DNA of 6,432 bases from JAITWN01 sp964546765 (GTDB lineage Bacteria > Pseudomonadota > Gammaproteobacteria > SZUA-140), in contig CAZJKV010000103.1 of the NCBI GenBank assembly GCA_964546765.1, forward strand, positions 1-6,432. The letters are read 5' to 3'. Positions 1 through 5,395 of the stretch are shown in pieces (positions within the stretch are counted from its first letter, which is position 1; each line of letters opens with the position of its first letter). Both the position numbers and the translations under genes were made by a program. The notes under the pieces were generated by a model that had not been told where the DNA came from, searched no databases, and saw nothing but the letters and a program-made list of their open reading frames with translations.

Positions 1-962
1 AGCTTGCCGCGCTTGCGACGTTGCTCGGCATCGAGCCGCTGGTCGCGGGCGAGGCTGCCGTGGTGTGCGGCGACCGCATCCTCGCCCAACCGTTCGGCGA
101 GATGGCGCGCCGCGCGCTCGGCGAGCCGGCGGGTGTTGACGAAGACCAGCGTCGTGCGGTGTTCCCGCACCAGCGCCGCGAGGTGATCATAGATCTCGGT
201 CCAGACCTCGTTCGCCATGACGGCCTCGAGCGGCGAGTCCGGCAGCGCGATCGCGAGATCGCGCTCGCGCACATGACCGGTATCGACGATCGTGCATTCG
301 CCACCCCCGGCGCCGGTCAGCAGGTGTGCCATCGCCTCGATCGGCTTCTGGGTCGCGGACAGGCCGATACGTACAGGGTCCCGCCCGCACAATGCGGCAA
401 GCCGTTCCAGGGACAGCGCGAGATGAGCGCCGCGCTTGTTGCCGGCGAGTGCGTGAATCTCGTCGACGATGACCGTTCGCACGGTCGAGAGCATCGTGCG
501 TCCGGATTCGGAAGTCAGCAGGATGAACAGCGATTCCGGCGTCGTCACCAGGATATGGGGCGGGCTGCGACGCATCCGCACACGTTCTCCGGGAGGGGTG
601 TCACCGGTGCGGACCCAGGCGCGGATCGGTATATCGGGCAGGCCGCTTTCGAGCAGCGCATCCCGGATACCGGCGAGCGGGGCCTCGAGGTTGGTGCGGA
701 TGTCGTTCGACAGGGCCTTCAGCGGCGAGACGTACAAGACACGGGTCTCGTCGTCGAGCCCCCGTTCGAGGCCCTCGCGTACCAGACCGTCGATCGCCGC
801 GAGGAACGCGGCCAGTGTCTTGCCCGAGCCGGTCGGCGCCGCGATCAGCGTGTGTCGCCCGTCCCGCACGGCCGGCCACGCGAGCTGTTGCACCGGCGTC
901 GCCTCCTCGAAGGCGCGGCGGAACCACTGTGCAACGGCGGGATGAAAATCGGTCGGGACCAT
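1..962 (-). CDS. lhr: Lhr-family ATP-dependent DEAD/DEAH helicase (N-terminal part, runs off left edge)
   Basis: Reading the minus strand from the ATG at 962 gives 320 complete codons before the window ends. The protein is a superfamily 2 nucleic-acid helicase that would act on DNA or RNA-DNA duplexes in the cytoplasm, probably in repair. Visible motifs: a Q-motif-like ATPVQQLAWP (residues 21-30), Walker A APTGSGKT (42-49), motif Ia YVSPLKALSND (77-87), TTPESLFILLTS (140-151), motif II DEIHA (167-171) and motif III SATQKP (202-207). The second RecA domain starts near residue 270 (LVFVNTRRLAER, 272-283; HHGSL, 300-304). The opening FHPAVAQWF and SATQKP fit Lhr better than RecQ or the ligase-associated DEXH helicases. 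The downstream domains are outside the window, so long Lhr and Lhr-core forms cannot be told apart. There is no Shine-Dalgarno before 962. The gene is divergent from the DUF523/DUF1722 gene, 69 bp apart. Confidence 0.93.
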   Translation of the reverse strand, partial: MVPTDFHPAVAQWFRRAFEEATPVQQLAWPAVRDGRHTLIAAPTGSGKTLAAFLAAIDGLVREGLERGLDDETRVLYVSPLKALSNDIRTNLEAPLAGIRDALLESGLPDIPIRAWVRTGDTPPGERVRMRRSPPHILVTTPESLFILLTSESGRTMLSTVRTVIVDEIHALAGNKRGAHLALSLERLAALCGRDPVRIGLSATQKPIEAMAHLLTGAGGGECTIVDTGHVRERDLAIALPDSPLEAVMANEVWTEIYDHLAALVREHRTTLVFVNTRRLAERAARHLAERLGEDAVAAHHGSLARDQRLDAEQRRKRGK

Positions 963-968
963 GGCAGA

Positions 969-974
969 ATCATA
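969..974 (-). promoter_or_regulatory. Possible -10 box of the helicase gene (leaderless start)
   Basis: On the minus strand the hexamer TATGAT (5 of 6 to TATAAT) ends exactly 6 nt before the helicase ATG at 962, so transcription would begin at or next to the start codon. There is no purine-rich ribosome site between them. The -35 region at 17 bp spacing (GAAACT) is poor, so this rests on one hexamer and its spacing. Confidence 0.3.
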
Positions 975-1013
975 ACGCAAGCAACCGCCGGAGTTTCATC
1001 CCGGTGTTTCTAT

Positions 1014-1023
1014 CAGGGAGAAG
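1014..1023 (+). promoter_or_regulatory. Ribosome binding site of the DUF523-DUF1722 gene
   Basis: The purine-rich CAGGGAGAAG lies 8 nt before the ATG at 1032. It supports that ATG as the true start, although the reading frame stays open far upstream, antisense to the helicase gene. No clear sigma70 promoter for this gene can be picked out in the 69-bp divergent gap. Confidence 0.6.
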
Positions 1024-1031
1024 TCAGGGCC

Positions 1032-1973
1032 ATGGAACCACTGGCCGTAAAGTCGGAGGACAGGGTGGCGCTCGGCATCAGCAGCTGTCTGCTGGGCGAG
1101 GCGGTGCGACATGACGGGCGTGACAAGCGTAACCCGATGATTTTCGATGTATTCGCACGCGATTTCGAACTGCTCGCCTGCTGCCCGGAGGTCGAGATCG
1201 GCCTCGGTATCCCGCGCCCCCCGATCCGGCTCGTAGCCACTTCCGGCGGGGTTCGCGCACGAGGCGTCGACGATCCGGGACGCGACGTTACCGACGCACT
1301 GATCCGTCACGCCGGGAAGATCGCGCAGGACTTGCGCCATATCAGCGGCTTCATCTTCAAGCGCGGCTCCCCGAGTTGCGGAATCCACGATGTCCCGCAG
1401 GTGACCGGGCAAGACGAGCCGGCCGGCACCGGCAGCGGGATCTTCGCCGCCGCGCTGACCGCCCGACTGCCGGAGATACCAGTCGAAGACGAGGCACGGC
1501 TCGAGGACGCCGGACTGCGTGAGAATTTCATCGAACGCGTGCGTGTCTACCATCGCTGGCAGCGGCTCAATGCGGAAGGACTCAGTCATCACGGACTGAT
1601 CGAGTTCCATAGCCGCCACAAGTACTGTCTGCTGGCCCACGACGAGGCAATCTACCGCAGGCTCGGCCCGCTGGTCGCCGAGGCTGCCGCACGCGGCCTC
1701 GAGCAGTCGGCCGGCGACTATCTGGGCCAGTTGATGCAGGCGCTGTCACGACCGGTGACACGCGGCGGGCATGCCAATGTTCTGCTGCACATCCTCGGTT
1801 ACTTCAAGCACAATATGGATGACCGGGCCCGGTCGGCGCTGCTCGACGCGATCGAGGACTGGCGCCTGGGAGGGGCGGACAGGGAGCGGCCTCTGGGCCT
1901 GATCCGCCGCCACCTGGAGCGCTTTCCGGACGAATACCTTCTGCGGCAGTATTACCTGTATCCTGAAGGATAG
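1032..1973 (+). CDS. DUF523 (TudS-like) + DUF1722 (YbgA) fusion protein
   Basis: A 313-aa cytoplasmic protein with two domains. Residues about 11-160 are DUF523. The three cysteine motifs expected to hold a [4Fe-4S] cluster are present: SSCLLG (Cys19), CCPE (Cys50/Cys51) and RGSPSCG (Cys116). Family knowledge: characterised stand-alone DUF523 proteins are thiouracil desulfidases (TudS). Residues about 180-310 are DUF1722/YbgA, with LIEFHSRHKYCLLAHDE, LGYFKH and the C-terminal YLLRQYYLYPEG. E. coli YbgA is encoded beside the photolyase gene, but no photolyase gene is visible here. The ATG at 1032 is chosen because of its ribosome site, because DUF523 begins a few residues later, and because upstream codons are antisense to the helicase. 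A terminator follows 25 nt after the stop. The substrate is unknown; sulfur removal from a thiolated base is an inference for this fused form. Confidence 0.9.
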   Translation: MEPLAVKSEDRVALGISSCLLGEAVRHDGRDKRNPMIFDVFARDFELLACCPEVEIGLGIPRPPIRLVATSGGVRARGVDDPGRDVTDALIRHAGKIAQDLRHISGFIFKRGSPSCGIHDVPQVTGQDEPAGTGSGIFAAALTARLPEIPVEDEARLEDAGLRENFIERVRVYHRWQRLNAEGLSHHGLIEFHSRHKYCLLAHDEAIYRRLGPLVAEAAARGLEQSAGDYLGQLMQALSRPVTRGGHANVLLHILGYFKHNMDDRARSALLDAIEDWRLGGADRERPLGLIRRHLERFPDEYLLRQYYLYPEG

Positions 1974-1998
1974 GAGCGGTTCCCTTTCTGGACAAGCG

Positions 1999-2026
1999 GG
2001 TCAGGCCCCGAAGGGTCTGACCTTTT
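1999..2026 (+). terminator. Rho-independent terminator after the DUF523-DUF1722 gene
   Basis: GGTCAGGCCC (1999-2008) pairs with GGGTCTGACC (2013-2022) in a 10-bp stem with one G-U pair and a CGAA loop, followed by TTTT. Both arms resemble the GGGGTCAGACCCC palindrome found twice further right, so this terminator may derive from two copies of that element. The next gene's ribosome site begins only 7 nt after the T run. Confidence 0.85.
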
Positions 2027-2033
2027 ATATTAC

Positions 2034-2041
2034 GGAGGTGA
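2034..2041 (+). promoter_or_regulatory. Very strong Shine-Dalgarno of the lpoB-like gene
   Basis: GGAGGTGA is an uninterrupted 8-nt match to the complement of the 16S rRNA 3' end. It is 7 nt before the ATG at 2049 and 4 nt before an in-frame GTG at 2046, so ATG 2049 is the better start. It is the strongest ribosome site in the window, and it lies immediately downstream of a terminator. Confidence 0.85.
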
Positions 2042-2048
2042 GCAGGTG

Positions 2049-2648
2049 ATGAAGACGATCAGGATTATTATACCGGCGCTGATCGCGGCGCTGTTGCTGG
2101 CCGGATGCGCGACCCGAGTCGATCGCATCTCGCCCGACGAAACGCGCGATCTCAGCGGGAACTGGAACGACACGGATTCACGCCTGGTGTCCGAGGAGAT
2201 GATCGGAGATGTCCTGGCCCGCCCGTGGCTCGGCGACTACCGGCGCGCGAATGACGACAATCCCACGGTGATCGTAGGCGAGATCCGCAACCTCAGCCAT
2301 GAGCACATCAACGTCAATACATTCGTCAACGATCTGGCGCGCGAGTTGATCAACTCGGGCGAGGTCACCTTCGTCGCATCACGTGTCGAGCGCGAGCAGA
2401 TTCGTGAGGAACGCATGGACATGGGGATCCATGCGGCCGAGGAGACCCGCAAGGCGATGGGGCGCGAACTCGGCGCCGATTTCATGCTGCAGGGCACGAT
2501 CAACTCGATTCTCGATGTCGAGGGCAGGCGCCAGGTCCGTTATTATCAGATCGACCTGACGCTGTTCAACCTCGTCGACAACCGCCAGGTCTGGATCGGA
2601 CAGAAGAAGATCAAGAAGTTCGTGACGAAACCGGGCATGAGGATGTAG
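2049..2648 (+). CDS. LpoB-like penicillin-binding protein activator lipoprotein
   Basis: A 199-aa outer-membrane lipoprotein. Residues 1-19 form a signal peptide (Lys2, Arg5, then a hydrophobic stretch) ending in the lipobox LAGC. Cys20 is the lipidation site, and Ala21 at +2 predicts outer-membrane sorting. The mature part carries the family signature DLSGNWNDTDSRLVSEEMI (about 37-55) and the alpha/beta LpoB domain, with ELGADFMLQG and the Y-Q-I-D-L-T-L-F strand near the end. In E. coli, LpoB spans the periplasm to activate PBP1B. This protein is similar in size (E. coli about 213 aa) but has a short linker, so which synthase it contacts, if any, is open. The start is ATG 2049, supported by the 8-nt ribosome site. 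The next gene, another lipoprotein, follows 47 bp later in the same direction with a palindromic repeat between them. The equivalent gene in many proteobacteria sits beside a COG3014 gene. Confidence 0.9.
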   Translation: MKTIRIIIPALIAALLLAGCATRVDRISPDETRDLSGNWNDTDSRLVSEEMIGDVLARPWLGDYRRANDDNPTVIVGEIRNLSHEHINVNTFVNDLARELINSGEVTFVASRVEREQIREERMDMGIHAAEETRKAMGRELGADFMLQGTINSILDVEGRRQVRYYQIDLTLFNLVDNRQVWIGQKKIKKFVTKPGMRM

Positions 2649-2650
2649 GG

Positions 2651-2677
2651 AAAAAATGGGGTCAGACCCCTTTTTTC
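2651..2677 (+). repeat. GGGGTCAGACCCC palindromic repeat, copy 1 (terminator-like)
   Basis: This begins 2 nt after the lpoB-like stop. The core GGGGTCAGACCCC (2658-2670) is flanked by A6 and T6, with one extra T on the left. As RNA it forms a short stem continued by A-U pairs and ending in a U tract, so it should act as an intrinsic terminator or attenuator, and it is nearly symmetric for both strands. The 20 nt at 2658-2677 recur exactly at 2718-2737, 60 nt downstream. The element resembles short palindromic repeats dispersed in other GC-rich proteobacterial genomes; this is recalled, not searched. Confidence 0.85.
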
Positions 2678-2695
2678 GGCGATGCTTTCCGATTC

Positions 2696-4012
2696 ATGAC
2701 GACCGCGAGCGAAAAAAGGGGTCAGACCCCTTTTTTCCAGTGCCTGCTGATCCTCCTGCTCGGCGGCTGCGCGACCTATGGCGATTGGGTCGGTCAGATG
2801 GAGGACCGCATCGTTCGCGATGACCCGCAGGCCGCTCTGCAGGTGCTCGAGCGCAATGCCGGAAGCCGAAGCCGTGACGAGATCCTGCTGCTGCTGAATC
2901 GTGCGATGCTGCTGCGCATGCAGGGCGATCTCGACGGCAGCACGGCCGCATTCGAGCAGGCCAAGCCGCTCATCGACGATTTGCTCGCGGTCAGCGTGAC
3001 CGAGCAGGCCGGCGCACTCGCAATCAGCGATGTTCAGCGCAGTTATATCGGCGAGCCGTTCGAGCGCGTCTTCCTCCATGTCTTCGCGGCGCTAAATTAT
3101 CTCGATGCAGGCGACCTCGGCAAGGCGCGGGTCGAAGCGCTGCAGCTGGATGTGCTGCTCGGAGAACTCGGCAAGGATCCTGGTTTTCGCGGCGATGCGC
3201 TCGCGCGCTGGCTGAGCGGCATGATATTCGAGGCCCTAGGTGAAGTCAGCGACGCGATGATCGCGTATCGACGAGCGTGGGAGGCCTATCGGCGATATCC
3301 GGAATCTTTCCATTTGCCAGTGCCGCAAGCGCTGGGGCGCGATCTCGTACGTCTGAGCGAGCGACTTGGACTCGGGGATGAGGCGCGGCACTACCGCGAA
3401 CAGTTCGCGATCGACAGCGCCGCGATTGTACCCGGAGCAAATGAAGGCGAAGTGATCCTGCTGCTGGGTACCGGTCTCGCCCCGCTCAAGCGCGAGACCG
3501 GCGTCGCGGTCCCGACCCCCCAGGGCCGGTTGGTTAGCGTCTCCATGCCGTATTATCTAAGTCGGCGCCCTTGGGTCACCGTCGCTGTGCTCGAGTCCGG
3601 AGACCTGACCGCGCGTGCCGAGCTCGCGGAGAATATAGAAGCCCTGGCGATCGATACCCTGGAACAGCGCAAGCCGGCGATCCTGGCCCGCACGGCCGCT
3701 CGCGCGGTCGTCAAGCACGAGGCGAGCAGGGCGGCCGGCCGGGAAAACGAACTGGTCGGCTTCCTGGTCAATATTGCCGGCGTCGTCAGCGAACGGGCCG
3801 ACACCCGGAGCTGGACGACGCTGCCGAACCGGATCTACGTCGCCCGGCTCGTGCTGCCTGCCGGGGTCCACGTCGTCGATATCGAATTGCGCGACGGGTC
3901 CGGTCGACCGGATATCCGGGACCAGCACCTGATCGAAATCGAGGCGGGTGAAATGCAATTCATCTCCATACACCGTGTCACACCGCAGGATCTGTACCCT
4001 CGCCGGCCCTGA
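2696..4012 (+). CDS. COG3014-type TPR-like lipoprotein
   Basis: A 438-aa lipoprotein. The signal peptide ends in the lipobox LGGC with Cys25 lipidated; Ala26 at +2 predicts the outer membrane. Residues about 30-230 are helical and TPR-like (for example LLLLNRAMLLRMQGDLDGS near 61-79, ALNYLDAGDLGKARVEA and WLSGMIFEALGEVSDAMIAY). The C-terminal half is richer in beta strands (GEVILLLGTGLAPLKRE, WTTLPNRIYVARLVLP, VVDIELRDGSGRPD). This pattern and the neighbouring lpoB-like gene match the COG3014 family. No biochemical role is established to my knowledge; a part in envelope or peptidoglycan assembly is inferred from context. Oddity: residues 6-14 (EKRGQTPFF) are encoded entirely by the second palindromic repeat, which supplies the Lys-Arg of the signal peptide. 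ATG 2696 has no good Shine-Dalgarno, and there is no ATG or GTG in frame between it and the lipobox, so translation may be weak or coupled to the gene upstream. Confidence 0.82.
   Translation: MTTASEKRGQTPFFQCLLILLLGGCATYGDWVGQMEDRIVRDDPQAALQVLERNAGSRSRDEILLLLNRAMLLRMQGDLDGSTAAFEQAKPLIDDLLAVSVTEQAGALAISDVQRSYIGEPFERVFLHVFAALNYLDAGDLGKARVEALQLDVLLGELGKDPGFRGDALARWLSGMIFEALGEVSDAMIAYRRAWEAYRRYPESFHLPVPQALGRDLVRLSERLGLGDEARHYREQFAIDSAAIVPGANEGEVILLLGTGLAPLKRETGVAVPTPQGRLVSVSMPYYLSRRPWVTVAVLESGDLTARAELAENIEALAIDTLEQRKPAILARTAARAVVKHEASRAAGRENELVGFLVNIAGVVSERADTRSWTTLPNRIYVARLVLPAGVHVVDIELRDGSGRPDIRDQHLIEIEAGEMQFISIHRVTPQDLYPRRP
2711..2737 (+). repeat. GGGGTCAGACCCC palindromic repeat, copy 2, inside the COG3014-type coding region
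   Basis: A perfect 27-bp palindrome with 13-bp arms around the A at 2724: G, A6, GGGGTC on the left and GACCCC, T6, C on the right. It occupies exactly nine codons (residues 6-14) of the lipoprotein gene, so the frame is kept. The hairpin lies 12 nt after the start codon and ends in U6, so it could hinder initiation or cause early termination of the gene's own transcript. Confidence 0.88.
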
Positions 4013-4403
4013 CTCTCCGGAACCATTTACAGGCCCGGTTCGTCATTGGTCGTATGTGGCAGATGATCGCGTCCGCGCAGGGACAGCCTACGTAATTGAT
4101 ATCCAGATAATTGCATGGAAGTGGGCGCTCGATCACAGGAGGCCGCCTGATTCCGCCTGATTTCCGACAGCGAAGGCATGTCGTCGTGTCGCGACAGGTC
4201 GCCGGGAAATTCATCGGACACCTTGAATTCCGCCGGAGCCGCCACAAACATTTATATCGTCGGCGGCACGAGCGGCATCGCCCCTGCCGCCGACGAGACA
4301 CGATCACCCGGCATGGGGTATTGATTGCAATGCGTTGAATCCGTCCCGGTCCCCTCCGCCTCTCCCCCCCCTCCCAACGGGGCGGGACCGGGCGCGGACT
4401 TTT
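4013..4403. other. Intergenic region with no supported gene; strong inverted repeats
   Basis: This covers about 390 bp between the lipoprotein stop and the plus-strand terminator. It holds a tandem 10-bp duplication CCGCCTGATT (4143-4152 and 4153-4162), a palindrome TGTCGCGACA (4187-4196), a perfect 12-bp inverted repeat (4257-4268 / 4285-4296), a pyrimidine-rich tract with a run of eight C (4364-4371), and a 9-bp inverted repeat CCCGGTCCC / GGGACCGGG (4345-4353 / 4384-4392). Short open frames exist on both strands but none has a convincing ribosome site or a recognisable product. It may be a long 3' UTR, a small RNA or eroded coding sequence. Confidence 0.6.
4257..4296. repeat. Perfect 12-bp inverted repeat (stem-loop)
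   Basis: TCGTCGGCGGCA (4257-4268) and TGCCGCCGACGA (4285-4296) pair without mismatch around a 16-nt loop. No T run follows on either strand, so it is not a simple intrinsic terminator. It could be a stabilising 3' UTR structure, part of a small RNA, or a protein binding site. Confidence 0.75.
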
Positions 4404-4432
4404 AATCCGGCCATCACGGCCGGATTTTTTTT
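4404..4432 (+). terminator. Rho-independent terminator, plus strand, overlapping the eamA 3' end
   Basis: AATCCGGCC (4404-4412) pairs with GGCCGGATT (4418-4426) around the loop ATCAC, and eight T (4425-4432) finish the structure in the plus direction. On the minus strand the stem is not followed by T, so it works one way. It would end plus-strand transcripts from the lipoprotein pair or from the non-coding region. The stop codon of the convergent eamA gene (4414-4416) falls in the loop. Confidence 0.88.
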
Positions 4433-5319
4433 GACTGTGTGAAGCGTCCCCCGGCTTCGTGGAACAGCAGGCCCGCGAGGATCAGTGCGACGCCGGCCGT
4501 TTCTCGCGCCCCGATCGTCTCGTCATTCAGGACATAGCCGACCAGCAGCGCGAGCACCGGTGTGATCAGCGGTATCAGCGCGAGGCGGCCGGCGCTGATC
4601 CGGCGCAGTACATAGTAATAAAGTATGAATCCGATGCCGGAACCGACGACCCCGAGATAGACGATCGAGCCGAGCGCCTGCGCCGGCATGGCAGCCGGCC
4701 ATCGTCCGTCGAGGATTGCCCAGGTCAGCAGGTAGGCGGGCAGCGCGACCAGCAGTGCGCCGGTGGTCAGCGCCAGCGCATGGATGTCGGCATTGACGCG
4801 CTTGACCCAGACCGCGCTGAGCGAATGCAGCAGGACCGAGACCAGCACGGCGGCAAGCCCCCATACGGCCATCGGACCGGCGGTATCGGCATCGCCGCCG
4901 AAGATCAGCGCGAGACCGGCAATCCCGATCAAGGCGCCACCGACCTTTGCCGGCGTGAAACTCTGTTCGCCGAGCCACAGCGCCGCGAGCGCGCCGACCG
5001 TGATCGGCGCGAGCCCGAACAGCACCGACACCAGGCCGGACGGGATATGCTGCGCGCCCCAGTACACACACATCATCGCGCCGTAGACGCCGACCGCGGC
5101 CGCGGCATACGCACGCAGGGCCTCGCGGTGCCATGGTAGGCGCACGCGCAGCAACAGGACGAGCAACACGCACAGCGCCGTGCCGATCGCCATGCGGCCG
5201 GCCACGCCGAACAGGAAACCCGGCCCCTCGCCGCTCCACTTGATCGCGAGCGGCGTCGTGGACCAGATCAGGATCACGCCCAGATAGGCGGCGGGTATCG
5301 TCATCATTGCACCAGTCAT
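4414..5319 (-). CDS. EamA-domain (DMT superfamily) transporter
   Basis: A 301-aa inner-membrane protein with about ten hydrophobic helices in two EamA repeats. The first starts at AYLGVILIWSTTPLAIKWS and includes GVYGAMMCVYWGAQHIPSGLVSVLF; its end is marked by LGEQSFTPAKVGGALIGIAGLALI. The second runs from about residue 150 and ends with the equivalent LNDETIGARETAGVALILAGLLF. Length and the paired end motifs are typical of drug/metabolite transporters, which usually export amino acids, nucleobases or other small metabolites; the substrate cannot be read from sequence. Three in-frame ATGs compete (5319, 5307, 5304). A GAGG is only 3 nt before the first and 15 nt before the second, so the start is uncertain by up to five residues. 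A minus-strand terminator ends 10 nt upstream of ATG 5319, so expression needs read-through or a promoter overlapping that terminator. The last codons (SKKIRP) and stop overlap the opposite-strand terminator. Confidence 0.92.
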   Translation of the reverse strand: MTGAMMTIPAAYLGVILIWSTTPLAIKWSGEGPGFLFGVAGRMAIGTALCVLLVLLLRVRLPWHREALRAYAAAAVGVYGAMMCVYWGAQHIPSGLVSVLFGLAPITVGALAALWLGEQSFTPAKVGGALIGIAGLALIFGGDADTAGPMAVWGLAAVLVSVLLHSLSAVWVKRVNADIHALALTTGALLVALPAYLLTWAILDGRWPAAMPAQALGSIVYLGVVGSGIGFILYYYVLRRISAGRLALIPLITPVLALLVGYVLNDETIGARETAGVALILAGLLFHEAGGRFTQSKKIRP

Positions 5320-5329
5320 ACGCCTCGGG

Positions 5330-5367
5330 AAAACAAAAAGGCCGCAGTTCCGGGGGAGCTGCGGCCT
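5330..5367 (-). terminator. Rho-independent terminator, minus strand, just upstream of eamA
   Basis: On the minus strand AGGCCGCAG (5367-5359) pairs with CTGCGGCCT (5347-5339). The stem extends inward through one G-U pair and TCC/GGA to a 3-nt loop, giving about 13 bp, followed by TTTTTGTTTT to 5330. It would end transcripts from the ABC exporter gene or from the candidate promoter near 5510. Being only 10 nt before the eamA start codon, it may also act as an attenuator for eamA. Confidence 0.88.
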
Positions 5368-5395
5368 CTGGTTCGAATCGTTGTCGCCTGTTACA

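Noticed and set aside
601..927. Minus-strand 108-codon frame inside the helicase gene
   Set aside because: It is an out-of-frame reading of the helicase; the correct frame carries APTGSGKT and DEIH and starts at 962.
21..1031. Plus-strand frame open for 337 codons upstream of, and continuous with, the DUF523-DUF1722 gene
   Set aside because: It is antisense to a helicase frame with all conserved motifs, has no recognisable domain, and the real gene has its own ribosome site and family-typical N-terminus at 1032. Long open antisense frames are expected at this GC content.
2022..2031. TATATT as a -10 box for the lpoB-like gene
   Set aside because: No -35 match lies 16-18 bp upstream, where the terminator stem is, and the resulting start would fall inside the Shine-Dalgarno.
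2546..3079. Minus-strand 177-codon frame across both palindromes
   Set aside because: It has no family features, overlaps two better-supported lipoprotein genes, and its repeated EKRGLTPFF-type peptides are just translations of the palindromes.
4027..4251. Minus-strand 74-aa frame (MFVAAPAEFKVSDEF...) with TATAAA just before the ATG
   Set aside because: Its composition is plausible at the start, but there is no ribosome site, the TATAAA overlaps the start codon with no usable -35, codon use deteriorates in the second half, and no family is recognisable.
4178..4324. Plus-strand 48-aa frame (MSSCRDRSPGN...IVGGTSGIAPAAD...)
   Set aside because: The only purine stretch is 1 nt from the ATG, the product is unrecognised, and it runs through the 12-bp inverted repeat, so it is better explained as structured non-coding sequence.
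4459..5139. Plus-strand 226-codon frame over eamA
   Set aside because: It is rich in Arg, Gln and Asp without domain features and is antisense to a clear ten-helix transporter.
5368..5378. GGTTCGAATC, resembling a tRNA T-loop
   Set aside because: The bases on either side do not form a T-stem and there is no acceptor, anticodon or D arm around it.
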